NCBI RefSeq assembly: GCF_002953135.1
Contig: NZ_CP026372.1
Coordinates: 992,001 to 1,056,000 of the forward strand
Reading direction: 5' to 3'
Length of the DNA stretch: 64,000 nucleotides
From: Sphingobium sp. SCG-1
GTDB lineage: Bacteria > Pseudomonadota > Alphaproteobacteria > Sphingomonadales > Sphingomonadaceae
Notes under the pieces: model-generated
Seen by the model: only the letters and a program-made list of their open reading frames with translations
Databases searched by the model: none
Told to the model about the DNA's origin: nothing
In this document: one piece after another, positions 43,111 through 53,584 of the stretch
Layout of the letters: each line of letters opens with the position of its first letter
How positions within the stretch are numbered: position 1 is the stretch's first letter
Made by a program: the position numbers and the translations under genes

Positions 43111-45471
43111 ATGGAGAGAGTTTCAAAAGCGGCCTTGTTGCTGACGTCGATCTTGTACTTGGCACCGGATGTGGCGACCGCCCAATCGACGCCTGTGGCC
43201 GAGCCAGCCGGCCCGGATCAGGGCACGGAAATCGTCGTTACGGCACAGGGTCGCGTGCAACGTCTGCAAGACGTGCCGGTGTCGGTCTCGGCCATTTCCG
43301 GTTCGGCATTGGCCCAAAGCAACATTACGACGTTGCAGGACCTGTCCAACAGATCCCCGAATTTCAAGATCTCGACGGGCAACGCGATATCGGATTTCAT
43401 CACTATCCGCGGTGTTGGGTCTTCCCTCAATCTTGGCTTTGAGCAGTCCGTCGGAACATTCGTGGACGGCATATATCGCCGCCGCGCGCGTGCTGCACGG
43501 GCGGCATTCTTTGACATAGACCGAGTGGAGGTTCTCAAAGGACCTCAGACCACCTTCTTCGGCAACAGCACGATCGGCGGTGCTATCAATATCACGACGC
43601 GGCAGCCTGGCACTCAGTTCGGTGCGAACATGTCGGCATTCTATGCGCCGAACATCGGTGAATATAGCGTCGAGGCCGGGGTCGACCTCCCCCTCTCCGA
43701 TAACCTTTCGGTTCGGATTGCAGGCAGGCAGTCCGGTCAACGAGGTTATGTCACCAACACTTTCCTGAAAACAAAGGGCCCGCGTCTGAACGACAAAGTC
43801 GGCCGAGTGTCCGCGCGTTGGGAGCCCAGTTCGAGCATTCAGGTCACGGCGAGAGTCGATGGTGGACGGAACCGCGACAACATTAACAGTTTTACCGAGC
43901 TGACAAACTGCCCTCCGAGCGCCGAATATGGTGCACCCAGGGGCCCATGTGCGCGATATCTCGCTCAGTCGGGCGCAGGTCCGGACGATACGCTCAATCG
44001 TTTGACAAGCGTCGGTCCGACCTACTTTGACTATGATTTTGTTGAAGCGGAACTCGCGACCAAAATCGATTTGGGCGACAATGCCCTCACGTTCCGCAGT
44101 GGATATTTCCAGCACCACTCTGAACTGCTGGCAGACAGTCCGCCTGCGGGACCGGCGGGCGGTAGCGTTGTCGGTACGCTCGGCAGCACCCCTGCCGTGG
44201 TCGGAGAACGGTTTCACGAATTCAGCCAGGAAGTCCGTCTGCAGTCCTCCGAAGCGAAGCCATTCTCCTATCTCATGGGAGCGTTCTATTCGCACGCTAG
44301 GTTGACCTCGCAACTCTATCAGGGATTGTTCTTCTCCGCCTTCGGCGCACTCGCCCCCGGCTTCTATTCAAGTTCCTCGAGGATCGGGCGCCAGTTCATC
44401 GGAAACGAAACATCCGATACACTTTCGGCGTTTGTATCCGGAACGTATCGCATATCCAACGCTCTGCGGGTCAATGGGGGGCTCCGATATACCTCAGTCC
44501 GCAAGCATGCTTTCCGGTCGGCCTCAGTGGGCACCATAGGAGAGCCTGTAGGCCCCGACAGTTTCGTGCCCGGCCCAGCAGGCGCTCAAGCCATATTGGG
44601 GTCTGCACTCGGCACTGAATTTGGCGACTTTCTTACCCCTAGGCGCCGTGACTCCAAGCTGATGCCGTCCGTAAGCGTTCAGTACGACATCGTCCCGGAC
44701 TTCATGACCTATGTGTCCTATTCCAGCGGTTTCAAGGCCGGTGCTTTTTCGCTATCGTTGAGCGATAGAGCCACGCTTTCACCCGAGACGGTCGACAGCT
44801 TCGAGGCAGGGTTCAAATCCCAGATGCTTGGACGGCGGGTCACACTCAACGTCGCCCTCTTCCATAGCAAATACCACAACTTGCAGCAGACCACGTCGAT
44901 CATTCTTCCGAGCGGTGCATTGCGGCAGGTAGCCGGCAACGTCGGCTCCGCAACATCAAAGGGAGTGGAAGCGAGCTTGAACCTCAAGCTTACTAACGAG
45001 TTGAGCCTGAATGGTGATCTTGCTTATCTCTCGGCGCATTACGACAGCTATGCGGTGGCGCCTTGCACCCAGTTGCAGGCTCTGCAAACGCCGGTAGGCT
45101 GCACTCAGAACCTATCGGGACGTCCTCAAGCCTTTGCTCCTGAGTGGAGCGGCAACGTCGGTGTGAAATATAGCAGACCCATATCAAATAACTTGCAGAT
45201 ATCCTTGGGAGCTTCCTCTTACTTTACATCGAGATTTTATCAGCAGCCCAACGATGACCCGGAGCTAGTCCAGCCAGGCTATGTCAAGGTTGATGCAAGA
45301 ATAGCGCTTGCTCGCCAAGACAAGAGTTGGGAATTTGCTATCGTAGCCCGGAACCTCACCGATAAGCTCACCAGCGGCTTTCGCCAAGCTGTAGCGGGCA
45401 GTCCGGGAAGCACCATTGTCTTGGCAGACCCTCCAAGATCGATCGGTGCACAACTGAACATTCAATTCTGA
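43111..45471 (+). CDS. TonB-dependent outer-membrane receptor
   Basis: The 786-residue receptor has a signal peptide (cleavage near DVATAQS), a TonB-box-like EIVVTAQGRVQRLQDVP, a plug domain with RVEVLKGPQTTFFGNSTIGG near residue 145, and a barrel ending QLNIQF. It differs clearly from the receptor at 27 kb (longer loops, four Cys visible such as TNCPP and GPCARY), so the two may take different compounds. It is convergent with the second MalT-like regulator. Confidence 0.93.
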   Translation: MERVSKAALLLTSILYLAPDVATAQSTPVAEPAGPDQGTEIVVTAQGRVQRLQDVPVSVSAISGSALAQSNITTLQDLSNRSPNFKISTGNAISDFITIRGVGSSLNLGFEQSVGTFVDGIYRRRARAARAAFFDIDRVEVLKGPQTTFFGNSTIGGAINITTRQPGTQFGANMSAFYAPNIGEYSVEAGVDLPLSDNLSVRIAGRQSGQRGYVTNTFLKTKGPRLNDKVGRVSARWEPSSSIQVTARVDGGRNRDNINSFTELTNCPPSAEYGAPRGPCARYLAQSGAGPDDTLNRLTSVGPTYFDYDFVEAELATKIDLGDNALTFRSGYFQHHSELLADSPPAGPAGGSVVGTLGSTPAVVGERFHEFSQEVRLQSSEAKPFSYLMGAFYSHARLTSQLYQGLFFSAFGALAPGFYSSSSRIGRQFIGNETSDTLSAFVSGTYRISNALRVNGGLRYTSVRKHAFRSASVGTIGEPVGPDSFVPGPAGAQAILGSALGTEFGDFLTPRRRDSKLMPSVSVQYDIVPDFMTYVSYSSGFKAGAFSLSLSDRATLSPETVDSFEAGFKSQMLGRRVTLNVALFHSKYHNLQQTTSIILPSGALRQVAGNVGSATSKGVEASLNLKLTNELSLNGDLAYLSAHYDSYAVAPCTQLQALQTPVGCTQNLSGRPQAFAPEWSGNVGVKYSRPISNNLQISLGASSYFTSRFYQQPNDDPELVQPGYVKVDARIALARQDKSWEFAIVARNLTDKLTSGFRQAVAGSPGSTIVLADPPRSIGAQLNIQF

Positions 45472-45526
45472 GCCTCAACTCCGCCGCGGGCACCGCTCGG
45501 CGGCGAAAGCGAGGGGTCGATCGATG

Positions 45527-45556
45527 ATGAGGCCGGGTCCCCGAACCTGGCCTCAT
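45527..45556. terminator. Bidirectional hairpin between convergent genes
   Basis: A twelve-pair stem (ATGAGGCCGGGT with ACCTGGCCTCAT, one G-T pair) closes a six-base loop. It lies between the receptor stop and the end of the minus-strand regulator. No T-run follows on either strand, so termination strength is uncertain. Confidence 0.6.
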
Positions 45557-45659
45557 TGACCTCGAAGTCAAACCTGAAAACGTGCTTCAATCTGGTCAAT
45601 GTCGGGTCTGCAAGCGATTAGGGGTTGATCACTACATGCCACTCGCCCCGGCAGCATGC

Positions 45660-48254
45660 TCAAGCATTTAGAGACACTACCAGACTGACCGCCTCCTCAC
45701 GCCCGTGGACCCCAAGCTTTCCAAAGATGTTCCGCAAGTGATATTTTACTGTCTCCGGTGACAAAGCGAGAGCGCGGGCAATCTCCTTATTGGAGCCGCG
45801 CACAACAGACTCGACGAGAATATCCCGCTCCCGATCTGTCAAAGCTGATATGGCTGGCAGGTCGGTTAGGCCTTCCAGTACCCTCCTTATCGTCGCCCCG
45901 AGGTCTGGATCGCCGATAGCTGCAAATGCAGGAATGAGCGCGATGCGGCTATTCACCATGGTATCGATGTACACTTGGGGCAAGGCATTCTGCCTCAGCG
46001 CCTGAGTCACATGCTCTACCATTGCTTGCCTATCCGGTGAAGCTTCAGCACGGAGGATGTGTATCGCCGAGGTGACGAGCGGCAGCGTCAGGGGCTGAAG
46101 GACGCCCAAGGCGCGATCGGCCAATTCCAAAGCCTTGGTGCGTTCTCCTCGCTGGTTCAACCAAGGGAGCACCGCACGAGCAAGGCGCTCGATCACCATG
46201 CCATTGACTGGCTTCGCATCTAGCGCAGCGTCCATCGCAGCTTCCAAGCCGGAGAGGATCTCTAAGTCCGGCATACGCTGAGCTCTAATCACTTGCTCGC
46301 AACGGATTGCATCGATTGCCATCCGGCAAGCTTGCAGTTTCGCGCTGCCCTGCAACAACCTTGGCAGTGCGTCATCCTCATTCGCGGCGCCACACTTCGC
46401 TTGGAGAGCGCAGTAATGGACGATCATGTCCGGCAGCGCGGTTTTTGGGTCAACATGGATCGCTTCGGTCAAGGCGGCAGCCTCGTCAGTGCGTCCCTGC
46501 TCGTAGTAGGTACGAGCGAGCATGATTCTGCAAAACTGCGCGAGTAGCGGTTCGGGTGCACCGAACTCGTCGAGCTTGAGATCGGTCGATCGCTCGAAAT
46601 AGTCGCGCGCTTCGTCCAGGCGCCCCTCGAGAAAGGCGATCAGGCCGCGCTGGGGATTGATGGATGGCTGGCGGGCGGCCACGCCTATCGCCTCGCAAAT
46701 CGCCTGATAGTCCTGTAATGACCGTGTCGCCAGCTCGCTGTGGCCGACCCGCACCGCCAGCAGTGTTTGGAAGGAGAGGATCAACGCGCGAGCGCGGGGA
46801 TTGGCGGTGAAGAATTCCCCGAGTTCGAGAAGCGTCTCCGCCAGAGACTCGAGCACAGGTCCCGTCTCCATGGCCGAGCAAAAGCTTAATCCAGCATCAA
46901 GGAGGATATCGAAATACTGGTTCCAATGGCTCGCATCTACGCCAGGGGGCAGCTCCGGCAGAGGCCCCGAACGAATCTGGTCGGAAAGCGCAAATGCCTT
47001 CTCCGAATACCCGAGGACGCATGCGACCAGGAAGTCGATGACTTTGATGCCGGGAACATGGCGCTCGAGAGTATCAGGAATCCGCGACAGAATTGATGCC
47101 ATGCGCGCGACGCCTACATCCATCAGACTCATCTCATTGCCGGCTCGCGCGAATATGCTGGATATGAGCGCAGCGTCTTCTGCCGCAACTGCATGTTCAA
47201 TGGCGGAGGCCAGCTCTCGCTGCTGTTCGAAATACAGCGCGGCACGGCGATGAAGCGACCGTCGGCGGATCGTGCCTGCCTCGCCGGTGCGCACAGCGAG
47301 GAACTGGCGGAACAAGGGGTGAACGTGCAAAATGCGCTGCTCGTCGGACGTGGCCGCCATAATCGGATTGAGATGCTGCAGGGAGCGGATCATGGAGGCG
47401 CTATCAGTCCTTCCTAGAACCGCTTCTGCCACATGGGCGTCGATGCGCCCGATGACGGACATGTCGAGCAGGAAGCTGCGTTGGTCTTCATCGAGCGATG
47501 CCATCACCTGTTCGGAGAGATAGTCGAAAAGGCCTGCACTATCGCCGCTCGATCGCAGAAGGCCGGGCGCCGCTCCCGGCTGCAGCCCCTGCAAAGCCAT
47601 GAGTCGTACGGCGAAGGGCCAACCTTCGGTATATGCTTCAATCTCGGCAATGTGCCCGTGCGACGTTTCCGGCAACAGCCCTGCTATTTCCTCGAGAGAG
47701 AAGCGCAGCGCGCCGGCGCCGATCGTCAGGGCTTCGCCCGCAACCTCGCGGCGAAGAAACCATGATCGCAGCGGTTGCCGCGATCCGATGATGATCGTGA
47801 CGTCATTGCCGACACGGTCCAGAAGGCGCTCGATCGCACGCTCGCTCTCCGTAGATGCTGCACGTTCGAAATCGTCCAAGATAAGACAGGCCGCGCCGTT
47901 CCATCCGAGCAGGGCGGAGAAACGCTCGGCGTCGGTTGCCTGCTCCGGAAGCGCAATGATGCCCGCAGATTGCGCAGAATGGCTGAGGTTAGCCATCAAC
48001 TGGGCAGGCGCGGCATCGTCCTCATCGCAAGTCAACCAGCTAACGTGTATCTGACTTCTCTGGAGCGCATGGGCGACTGAGGATAGCAGCGTCGTCTTCC
48101 CATAGCCGGCTGGACCACGAACCAAGACGATGCGGGGATGCCGACCCTCGAGGCCGGAATTGAGCCGGTCAAGCACCAGAAGGGAGCGATCGATGTCTCC
48201 TCCGCGAAGTGGCGGCGCGGTGAACTTGCGAGGCTGAGTATGTCCTTCAATCAT
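45660..48254 (-). CDS. MalT-like LuxR-family ATPase regulator
   Basis: The 864-residue protein is of the same LAL/MalT class as the one at 36 kb but is a distinct sequence. It has Walker A GPAGYGKTTLL near residues 47-55, Walker B ACLILDDFERA near 125, a long helical TPR-like middle, and a C-terminal LuxR HTH (LTDRERDILVESVVRGSN, KEIARALALSPETVKYHL). It is the nearest regulator to the second receptor and could bind the 22-bp repeats. The 25-base gap to the Lrp-type gene leaves little room for its own promoter, so co-transcription with lrp is possible. Confidence 0.9.
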   Translation of the reverse strand: MIEGHTQPRKFTAPPLRGGDIDRSLLVLDRLNSGLEGRHPRIVLVRGPAGYGKTTLLSSVAHALQRSQIHVSWLTCDEDDAAPAQLMANLSHSAQSAGIIALPEQATDAERFSALLGWNGAACLILDDFERAASTESERAIERLLDRVGNDVTIIIGSRQPLRSWFLRREVAGEALTIGAGALRFSLEEIAGLLPETSHGHIAEIEAYTEGWPFAVRLMALQGLQPGAAPGLLRSSGDSAGLFDYLSEQVMASLDEDQRSFLLDMSVIGRIDAHVAEAVLGRTDSASMIRSLQHLNPIMAATSDEQRILHVHPLFRQFLAVRTGEAGTIRRRSLHRRAALYFEQQRELASAIEHAVAAEDAALISSIFARAGNEMSLMDVGVARMASILSRIPDTLERHVPGIKVIDFLVACVLGYSEKAFALSDQIRSGPLPELPPGVDASHWNQYFDILLDAGLSFCSAMETGPVLESLAETLLELGEFFTANPRARALILSFQTLLAVRVGHSELATRSLQDYQAICEAIGVAARQPSINPQRGLIAFLEGRLDEARDYFERSTDLKLDEFGAPEPLLAQFCRIMLARTYYEQGRTDEAAALTEAIHVDPKTALPDMIVHYCALQAKCGAANEDDALPRLLQGSAKLQACRMAIDAIRCEQVIRAQRMPDLEILSGLEAAMDAALDAKPVNGMVIERLARAVLPWLNQRGERTKALELADRALGVLQPLTLPLVTSAIHILRAEASPDRQAMVEHVTQALRQNALPQVYIDTMVNSRIALIPAFAAIGDPDLGATIRRVLEGLTDLPAISALTDRERDILVESVVRGSNKEIARALALSPETVKYHLRNIFGKLGVHGREEAVSLVVSLNA

Positions 48255-48279
48255 GGCTTATGCCACCTTCAACCAGTAC

Positions 48280-48759
48280 TCACATCATAGGGGCGGAGCG
48301 ATTGACGATCGCCTTGAGAGCGAAGCTGCTCTGAATATGTGCCACGCCATGGATCCTCGTGATCGAGTCCAGCAGCATTCGATAATGCTCCAGATCGCGC
48401 ACGACGACCCGGAGGAGATAGTCGGCGCCGCCGGACATGAGAAAGCCGCTCATCACCTCCGGCAATGCAGCGATATTCTCCTCGAACTCCTCCAGCGCTT
48501 CCCGCACCTGTCGTTCTAGCGTGACGGAAACGAACACGACCATCGTGCCCTTCAGGCGAGCTTCGTCCAGTTTCGCAGTGTAGCCTTGAATAAAGCCCGT
48601 TTCTTCGAGGCGCCGCACCCGCTTCAACGTCGGCGTAAGCGTCAGACCTATCCGATCGGCAAGATCGCTCCACGTGACGCGCCCGTCTTCCGACAGACTG
48701 CGAAGGATTTTCAGATCCAGCTTGTCCAGCCCTGTGGGATCTCTTCCGTCGTTCGCCAC
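48280..48759 (-). CDS. Lrp/AsnC-family regulator
   Basis: The 159-residue protein has an N-terminal winged HTH (LDKLDLKILRSLSEDGRVTW) and a C-terminal RAM effector domain (GFLMSGGADYLLRVVVRDLEHY). GTG 48759 is chosen since AAGGAG lies five bases upstream; a GTG six bases earlier overlaps that site. It is divergent from the branched-chain amino acid operon across 161 bases, the classic layout of BkdR-like activators that sense branched-chain amino acids. Confidence 0.9.
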   Translation of the reverse strand: MANDGRDPTGLDKLDLKILRSLSEDGRVTWSDLADRIGLTLTPTLKRVRRLEETGFIQGYTAKLDEARLKGTMVVFVSVTLERQVREALEEFEENIAALPEVMSGFLMSGGADYLLRVVVRDLEHYRMLLDSITRIHGVAHIQSSFALKAIVNRSAPMM

Positions 48760-48920
48760 TCGCACTCCTTATGATTCTCGTGAATTCGCGGCAATGTAGC
48801 AAAAAGAACAATTATATGGAAGCTTTTGGGGTCCATTCTGCTCCTAATGGCCGATTTCCGTGGTTCCTTTGGCGACACTTGCCAGATGCGATCGGCTAGA
48901 AAGGATAAGAAAGGATTTCT

Positions 48921-51900
48921 ATGAAGCCGGATCGCATCGTCAACCTCGACACTATCTATAATGCGGAGCGCGGGCCCGCTTTCATGACCGGGATCCAAGC
49001 GCTGGTCCGGCTGCCCTTGATGCAGAGGCGCCTCGATCGGGCGAATGGCGCAAATACCGCAGGGCTCGTCACCGGCTATCGCGGCTCGCCCCTCGGCGCC
49101 TATGACCAGCAGCTCTGGAAGGCGGAGAAATATCTTGATGCGCATGACATCGTCTTTCAGCCCGGGCTCAATGAAGATCTCGCGGCGACCGCCCTCTGGG
49201 GCGCGCAGATGCACCGTGCTTTCGGAGAGACCAAAGCCGACGGCGTGTTTGGCATCTGGTACGGCAAGGGCAATGGCGTCGACCGGACAGGCGACGTCTT
49301 TCGCAACGCCAATATGCTGGGCACGTCGCCGCTCGGCGGTGTTCTAGCCGTCGGCGGCGACGACCATGCCGCGCAATCCTCGATGTTCCCGCATCAGACG
49401 GACGGTATTTTCCAGTCCGTGCACATGCCCGTACTTCAACCCGCCAACGTGTCCGAGATCCTCACACTGGGCATGGCTGGCATCGCTTTGTCACGCTTCG
49501 CTGGCGTCTGGGTAGCGATGAAGACCATTGCGGAGGTCGTGGAGAGTGCAGCCTCCCTTGATCTTCCCGATCCTTATCCCACCTTCGTATCGCCTGCCGA
49601 ATTCATACCTCCGCATGGTCTCAACTGGGACCCGGCTATCCAATGGCCGGCGCAGCGCACGGAATATGAGCGCCGCATGCTCGAGGAGCGCATACCCGCT
49701 GCCGTCGGCTGGGCCGTCGCGAACCGGATCGACACGCCGATCTTCGCAAGCAAGGCTCCACGCCTCTGCATCGTGACGGTGGGCAAGGCGCATCAGGACC
49801 TCATGCAGGCTCTCCAAAACCTGGGCATCGGCGAGGATGAAGCTGAGGCCCTCGGTCTGTCCATCTACAAGGTCGCGATGAGTTGGCCGCTGGCAACCGA
49901 GCCGCTTCTGGCATTCGCGGGCGACGTGGATGAGATCTTCGTGGTCGAGGAGAAAGCGCCGACGGTTGAAAACCAGATCAAGGCAGCGCTCTTCAACCGA
50001 CCCGGCAAGCGTATCCGCGTAACCGGCAAAAACGATGCGGAAGGTAAATCGCTCTTTCCCATCGTGATGGAATTCTCCCCGCTGATGGTGGCGCAGGCAC
50101 TCGTGGGCCGTATTGCTATCGACCCCATCGGCATCGCGGCGCGTCTTGAGGTGCTCCAGACTCGGACGGGGATGGGTGAAGTCATTCCCTTTCCAACGCG
50201 AAAGCCATTCTTCTGTTCAGGGTGCCCGCACAACAGCTCAACAAAAACACCAGAGGGATCGCGCGCGGGTGGCGGTATCGGCTGTCACGTCATGGCCCTG
50301 TCTGTGCCGAGTCTGAAGACGACGACCTTCAGCCAAATGGGGGGTGAGGGCTTGCAGTGGGTCGGTGCAGCGCCTTTTTCCGCGACGGAACACGTCTTCC
50401 AGAACCTCGGCGACGGCACCTACCAACATTCGGGCCTCCTCGCGATCCGAGCCGCGGTAGCGTCAAAGGCCAATATAACCTTCAAGATCCTCTATAACGA
50501 CGCCGTTGCCATGACCGGCGGCCAGCCGGCCGAGGGCGTGATCGACCCAGCGCGCATCACCCACCAGCTTGCTGCCGAGGGGGTACGCGCGATCCGGGTT
50601 GTGAGCGACGATCCAACAAAATGGAAGATTTCCGGGGGGTTGGCGGACGGCGTCCACGTCCATCATCGCGATGCGCTCGACGCCGTGCAGCGGGAATTGC
50701 GCATCATTCCTGGCGTCACTGCCATCGTCTATGAGCAGACTTGTGCCGCGGAAAAGCGCCGGCGCCGCAAGCGCGGCGATTTCCCTGACCCCGACCGCCG
50801 GCTGTTCATCAATCCGCGGGTCTGCGAGGGCTGTGGCGATTGTTCGGTCCAATCGAACTGCATCTCAGTCGAACAGCTTCCTACGCCCTATGGGACCAAG
50901 CGACGGATCAACCAGTCGTCGTGCAACAAGGATTTCTCTTGCGTGAAGGGCTTCTGCCCAAGTTTTGTCGAGATCGAGGGCGGAGTGTTGCGCAAGCCCG
51001 ACGGCGATCGTCTCAAGGTGATTGAGGCGGAGCAGTTTCCCCTCCTCCCTCTGCCAGATTTCGCGCCGCTCGCAGATGTCTACAACATCTACATCGCCGG
51101 GATCGGCGGCCTGGGAGTGCTGACCGTGGGTGCCCTCATCGGCACGGCAGCCTATCTCGATGGACAGGTGTCGACTGTCCTCGATTTCACCGGCCTTGCC
51201 CAGAAGAACGGGGCGGTCGTGAGCCAGGTGCGGCTCGCGCCATCCGGCCGACCCATTCATGCGGTCCGCATCGGGGCGGGCGAGATCGACCTGCTCTTGG
51301 GCACCGACAGCGTCGTGGCAGCGAACGCGGAGACCCAGATAAAGCTGGCGCCCGGCCGGTCTGCGATGGTCCTCAACATCGACGAAACGCCCACCGCGGA
51401 CATCGTATTCGATCGGGACGCGGCGCTGCCGACTGCGCGCATGGTGGAAACGCTCATGGGCCGCACTGGCGGACGCGGCTTGCTCTTGCGCGCCACCAGC
51501 ATCGCGGAAGGTCTCTTCGGCAATAATGTCGCCGCTAATACATTGCTCCTCGGCTACGCTTGGCAGAAGGGGCTGGTGCCGCTGTCTTCCGATGCCATTC
51601 GCGGCGCGATCAAGGCCAATGGGGCTGCAGTCACCCTGAATCTGCGCGCATTCGACTGGGGCCGCTTCGCGGCCGTCGAGCTTGCCGAGGTCGAGCGCAT
51701 TGCCGGCCTAGGTTTGGATCTCGAGGAGCCTGAAACGCTCGATGCCCTGGTTCAGCGCCGTTTCGAAGATCTTGTGAGCTATCAGGATGCCGCCTATGCC
51801 TCGCGCTATCGGGCAGTGGTCGATGAGGTCCGGCAGGCGGCCCAGCAGCATGGGGCACCCGGCGACGCATTCGTTCAGGCGGTCGCCCGAAATGCTTACA

Positions 51901-52394
51901 AGCTGATGGCCTACAAGGATGAATATGAAGTAGCCAGGCTCTACGCCGACCCGGCGTTCCGCGCCGCCCTTGGAGCTCAATTCTCCGATACCAAGCGCCT
52001 GTCGGTCTATCTCGCACCGCCGCTGCTGTCCCATATCGACCCGCGGACCGGCCGACCCGCAAAGCGCAAATTCGGTCCATGGGTATTCCGGGCATTTGGC
52101 CTCCTGGCGCGAATGAAGTGGCTGCGCGGCAGCTGGGCCGACCCATTCGGCTACTCGCAGGAGCGCTGCGCCGAACGGGCTTTGGCCGACAATTATCTCG
52201 AATTGGCCTTGCAGCTTGCGAAAGAATTGACCCCCGAGCGTCTTGAGATCGCGATCGAACTGGCCCGCTATCCCGATGCGATACGCGGCTATGGTCCGGT
52301 CAAGGAAGCCGCGATGGCGGAGGCCGAGAAACGAAAGCAGCAACTGCTCGCGCGCTTCCAAGCCCACCGCACCGCCGTCCCGGCGGCTGCCTGA
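48921..52394 (+). CDS. Indolepyruvate ferredoxin oxidoreductase-family 2-ketoacid decarboxylase
   Basis: This 1157-residue fused enzyme oxidatively decarboxylates 2-keto acids to acyl-CoA with TPP and iron-sulfur clusters. Visible parts are an N-terminal pyrimidine-type domain (GLVTGYRGSPLGAYDQQLW), a TPP domain with CSGCPHNSST near residue 432 and GIGCHVMA, ferredoxin-like cysteines in VCEGCGDCSVQSNC near 635, and a gamma domain starting YIAGIGGLGVLTVG near 726. In this operon it would replace the BCKDH complex for branched-chain keto acids. It is preceded by AAGGAT and divergent from the Lrp gene. Confidence 0.93.
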   Translation: MKPDRIVNLDTIYNAERGPAFMTGIQALVRLPLMQRRLDRANGANTAGLVTGYRGSPLGAYDQQLWKAEKYLDAHDIVFQPGLNEDLAATALWGAQMHRAFGETKADGVFGIWYGKGNGVDRTGDVFRNANMLGTSPLGGVLAVGGDDHAAQSSMFPHQTDGIFQSVHMPVLQPANVSEILTLGMAGIALSRFAGVWVAMKTIAEVVESAASLDLPDPYPTFVSPAEFIPPHGLNWDPAIQWPAQRTEYERRMLEERIPAAVGWAVANRIDTPIFASKAPRLCIVTVGKAHQDLMQALQNLGIGEDEAEALGLSIYKVAMSWPLATEPLLAFAGDVDEIFVVEEKAPTVENQIKAALFNRPGKRIRVTGKNDAEGKSLFPIVMEFSPLMVAQALVGRIAIDPIGIAARLEVLQTRTGMGEVIPFPTRKPFFCSGCPHNSSTKTPEGSRAGGGIGCHVMALSVPSLKTTTFSQMGGEGLQWVGAAPFSATEHVFQNLGDGTYQHSGLLAIRAAVASKANITFKILYNDAVAMTGGQPAEGVIDPARITHQLAAEGVRAIRVVSDDPTKWKISGGLADGVHVHHRDALDAVQRELRIIPGVTAIVYEQTCAAEKRRRRKRGDFPDPDRRLFINPRVCEGCGDCSVQSNCISVEQLPTPYGTKRRINQSSCNKDFSCVKGFCPSFVEIEGGVLRKPDGDRLKVIEAEQFPLLPLPDFAPLADVYNIYIAGIGGLGVLTVGALIGTAAYLDGQVSTVLDFTGLAQKNGAVVSQVRLAPSGRPIHAVRIGAGEIDLLLGTDSVVAANAETQIKLAPGRSAMVLNIDETPTADIVFDRDAALPTARMVETLMGRTGGRGLLLRATSIAEGLFGNNVAANTLLLGYAWQKGLVPLSSDAIRGAIKANGAAVTLNLRAFDWGRFAAVELAEVERIAGLGLDLEEPETLDALVQRRFEDLVSYQDAAYASRYRAVVDEVRQAAQQHGAPGDAFVQAVARNAYKLMAYKDEYEVARLYADPAFRAALGAQFSDTKRLSVYLAPPLLSHIDPRTGRPAKRKFGPWVFRAFGLLARMKWLRGSWADPFGYSQERCAERALADNYLELALQLAKELTPERLEIAIELARYPDAIRGYGPVKEAAMAEAEKRKQQLLARFQAHRTAVPAAA

Positions 52395-52415
52395 CCCAAA
52401 GCCAGCGGATAACCC

Positions 52416-53543
52416 ATGATTCTGACTGAAACCCAAACCGCAATTCGTGAAACTGTGCGTGCATTCGCGCGGCAAGAGGTCCGCCCGCACGCCGCCGACT
52501 ATGAGACAGCCGGGGGGTACCCGCCAACGCTGTTCGAGGCGCTTGCCTCGCTTGGTCTCATGGGCATGACAGCTCCTGAGGTGGACGGCGGCGCAGGGGT
52601 CGACATGGTCAGCTATACGCTCGCTCTTATTGAGCTTGCGGCGGGCGATGGCGCCCTCTCGACCATCGTCAGCATCCAGAACAGTCTTATCATATCGGCA
52701 TTGCTCAAGAACGGTAGCGAGGATCAGAAGGCGCGCTTTTTGCCAGGCCTTCTCGCCGGGCGCGCCATTGGTGCGTTCGCGCTCACCGAGGCCGACGCAG
52801 GCTCCAATGCTGCAGCCATTCGAACGCGCGCCGTTCGACGAGATGGCGGTTATGTACTTAACGGCAGCAAGCAGTTCATCACTTCCGGCCGTATCGCAAG
52901 GTTGGCGATAGTCTTTGCTGTCACCGATCCTGACGCCGGTCGGCGCGGGATCACCGCCTTTCTGGTGCCCACTGACAGAGCAGGCTACGGGGTGGACAAA
53001 GTCGAGTGCAAGCTCGGCCAGTCGGCATCGGACACCTGTTCGATCCGTTTCGACGACCTATTTCTCGAAGAAGAGTTACGGCTCGGTTCCGAGGGGGCGG
53101 GCTACGGCATCGCACTGGCCAATCTTGAGACGGGGCGCATCGGCATCGCGGCGCAGAGCATCGGTATGGCACAGGCGGCGCTCGAAATTGCCATCTCTTA
53201 TGCGAAGGACCGCAAGAGCTTCGGCAAGCCCATCATCGAGCATCAGGCAGTCGGCTTCCGCCTGGCCGAGCTTGCGGCGCGGCTGGAGGCAGCCAGGCAG
53301 CTAGTCTTGTCGGCTGCGGCGCTGACGGATGCGGGAACGCCTGCGCTGGTCCAGGCTTCCATGGCGAAGCTCGTGGCCAGCGAAACCGCAGAGGCCGTCG
53401 TGTCAGGCGCTATCCAGACGCTCGGCGGGTATGGCTATCTCGAGGAATATGGCCTCGCCAAGATCTACCGGGATGTCCGGGTTTGCCAGATCTACGAAGG
53501 AACCTCCGACATCCAGAAGCTCGTGATCGCCCGCGCGCTGTGA
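52416..53543 (+). CDS. Acyl-CoA dehydrogenase (short/branched-chain type)
   Basis: The 375-residue flavoprotein desaturates acyl-CoA to enoyl-CoA. Signatures include AFALTEADAGSNAA near residue 125, KQFITSGR near 152, and the catalytic Glu in QIYEGTSDIQ near 364. In this context the likely substrates are 2-methylbutyryl- and isobutyryl-CoA. It starts 21 bases after the decarboxylase gene. Confidence 0.94.
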   Translation: MILTETQTAIRETVRAFARQEVRPHAADYETAGGYPPTLFEALASLGLMGMTAPEVDGGAGVDMVSYTLALIELAAGDGALSTIVSIQNSLIISALLKNGSEDQKARFLPGLLAGRAIGAFALTEADAGSNAAAIRTRAVRRDGGYVLNGSKQFITSGRIARLAIVFAVTDPDAGRRGITAFLVPTDRAGYGVDKVECKLGQSASDTCSIRFDDLFLEEELRLGSEGAGYGIALANLETGRIGIAAQSIGMAQAALEIAISYAKDRKSFGKPIIEHQAVGFRLAELAARLEAARQLVLSAAALTDAGTPALVQASMAKLVASETAEAVVSGAIQTLGGYGYLEEYGLAKIYRDVRVCQIYEGTSDIQKLVIARAL

Positions 53544-53584
53544 TCGCTCCCGCCCCCTTTCCATCCGCTTTCGGGGATACCAAC

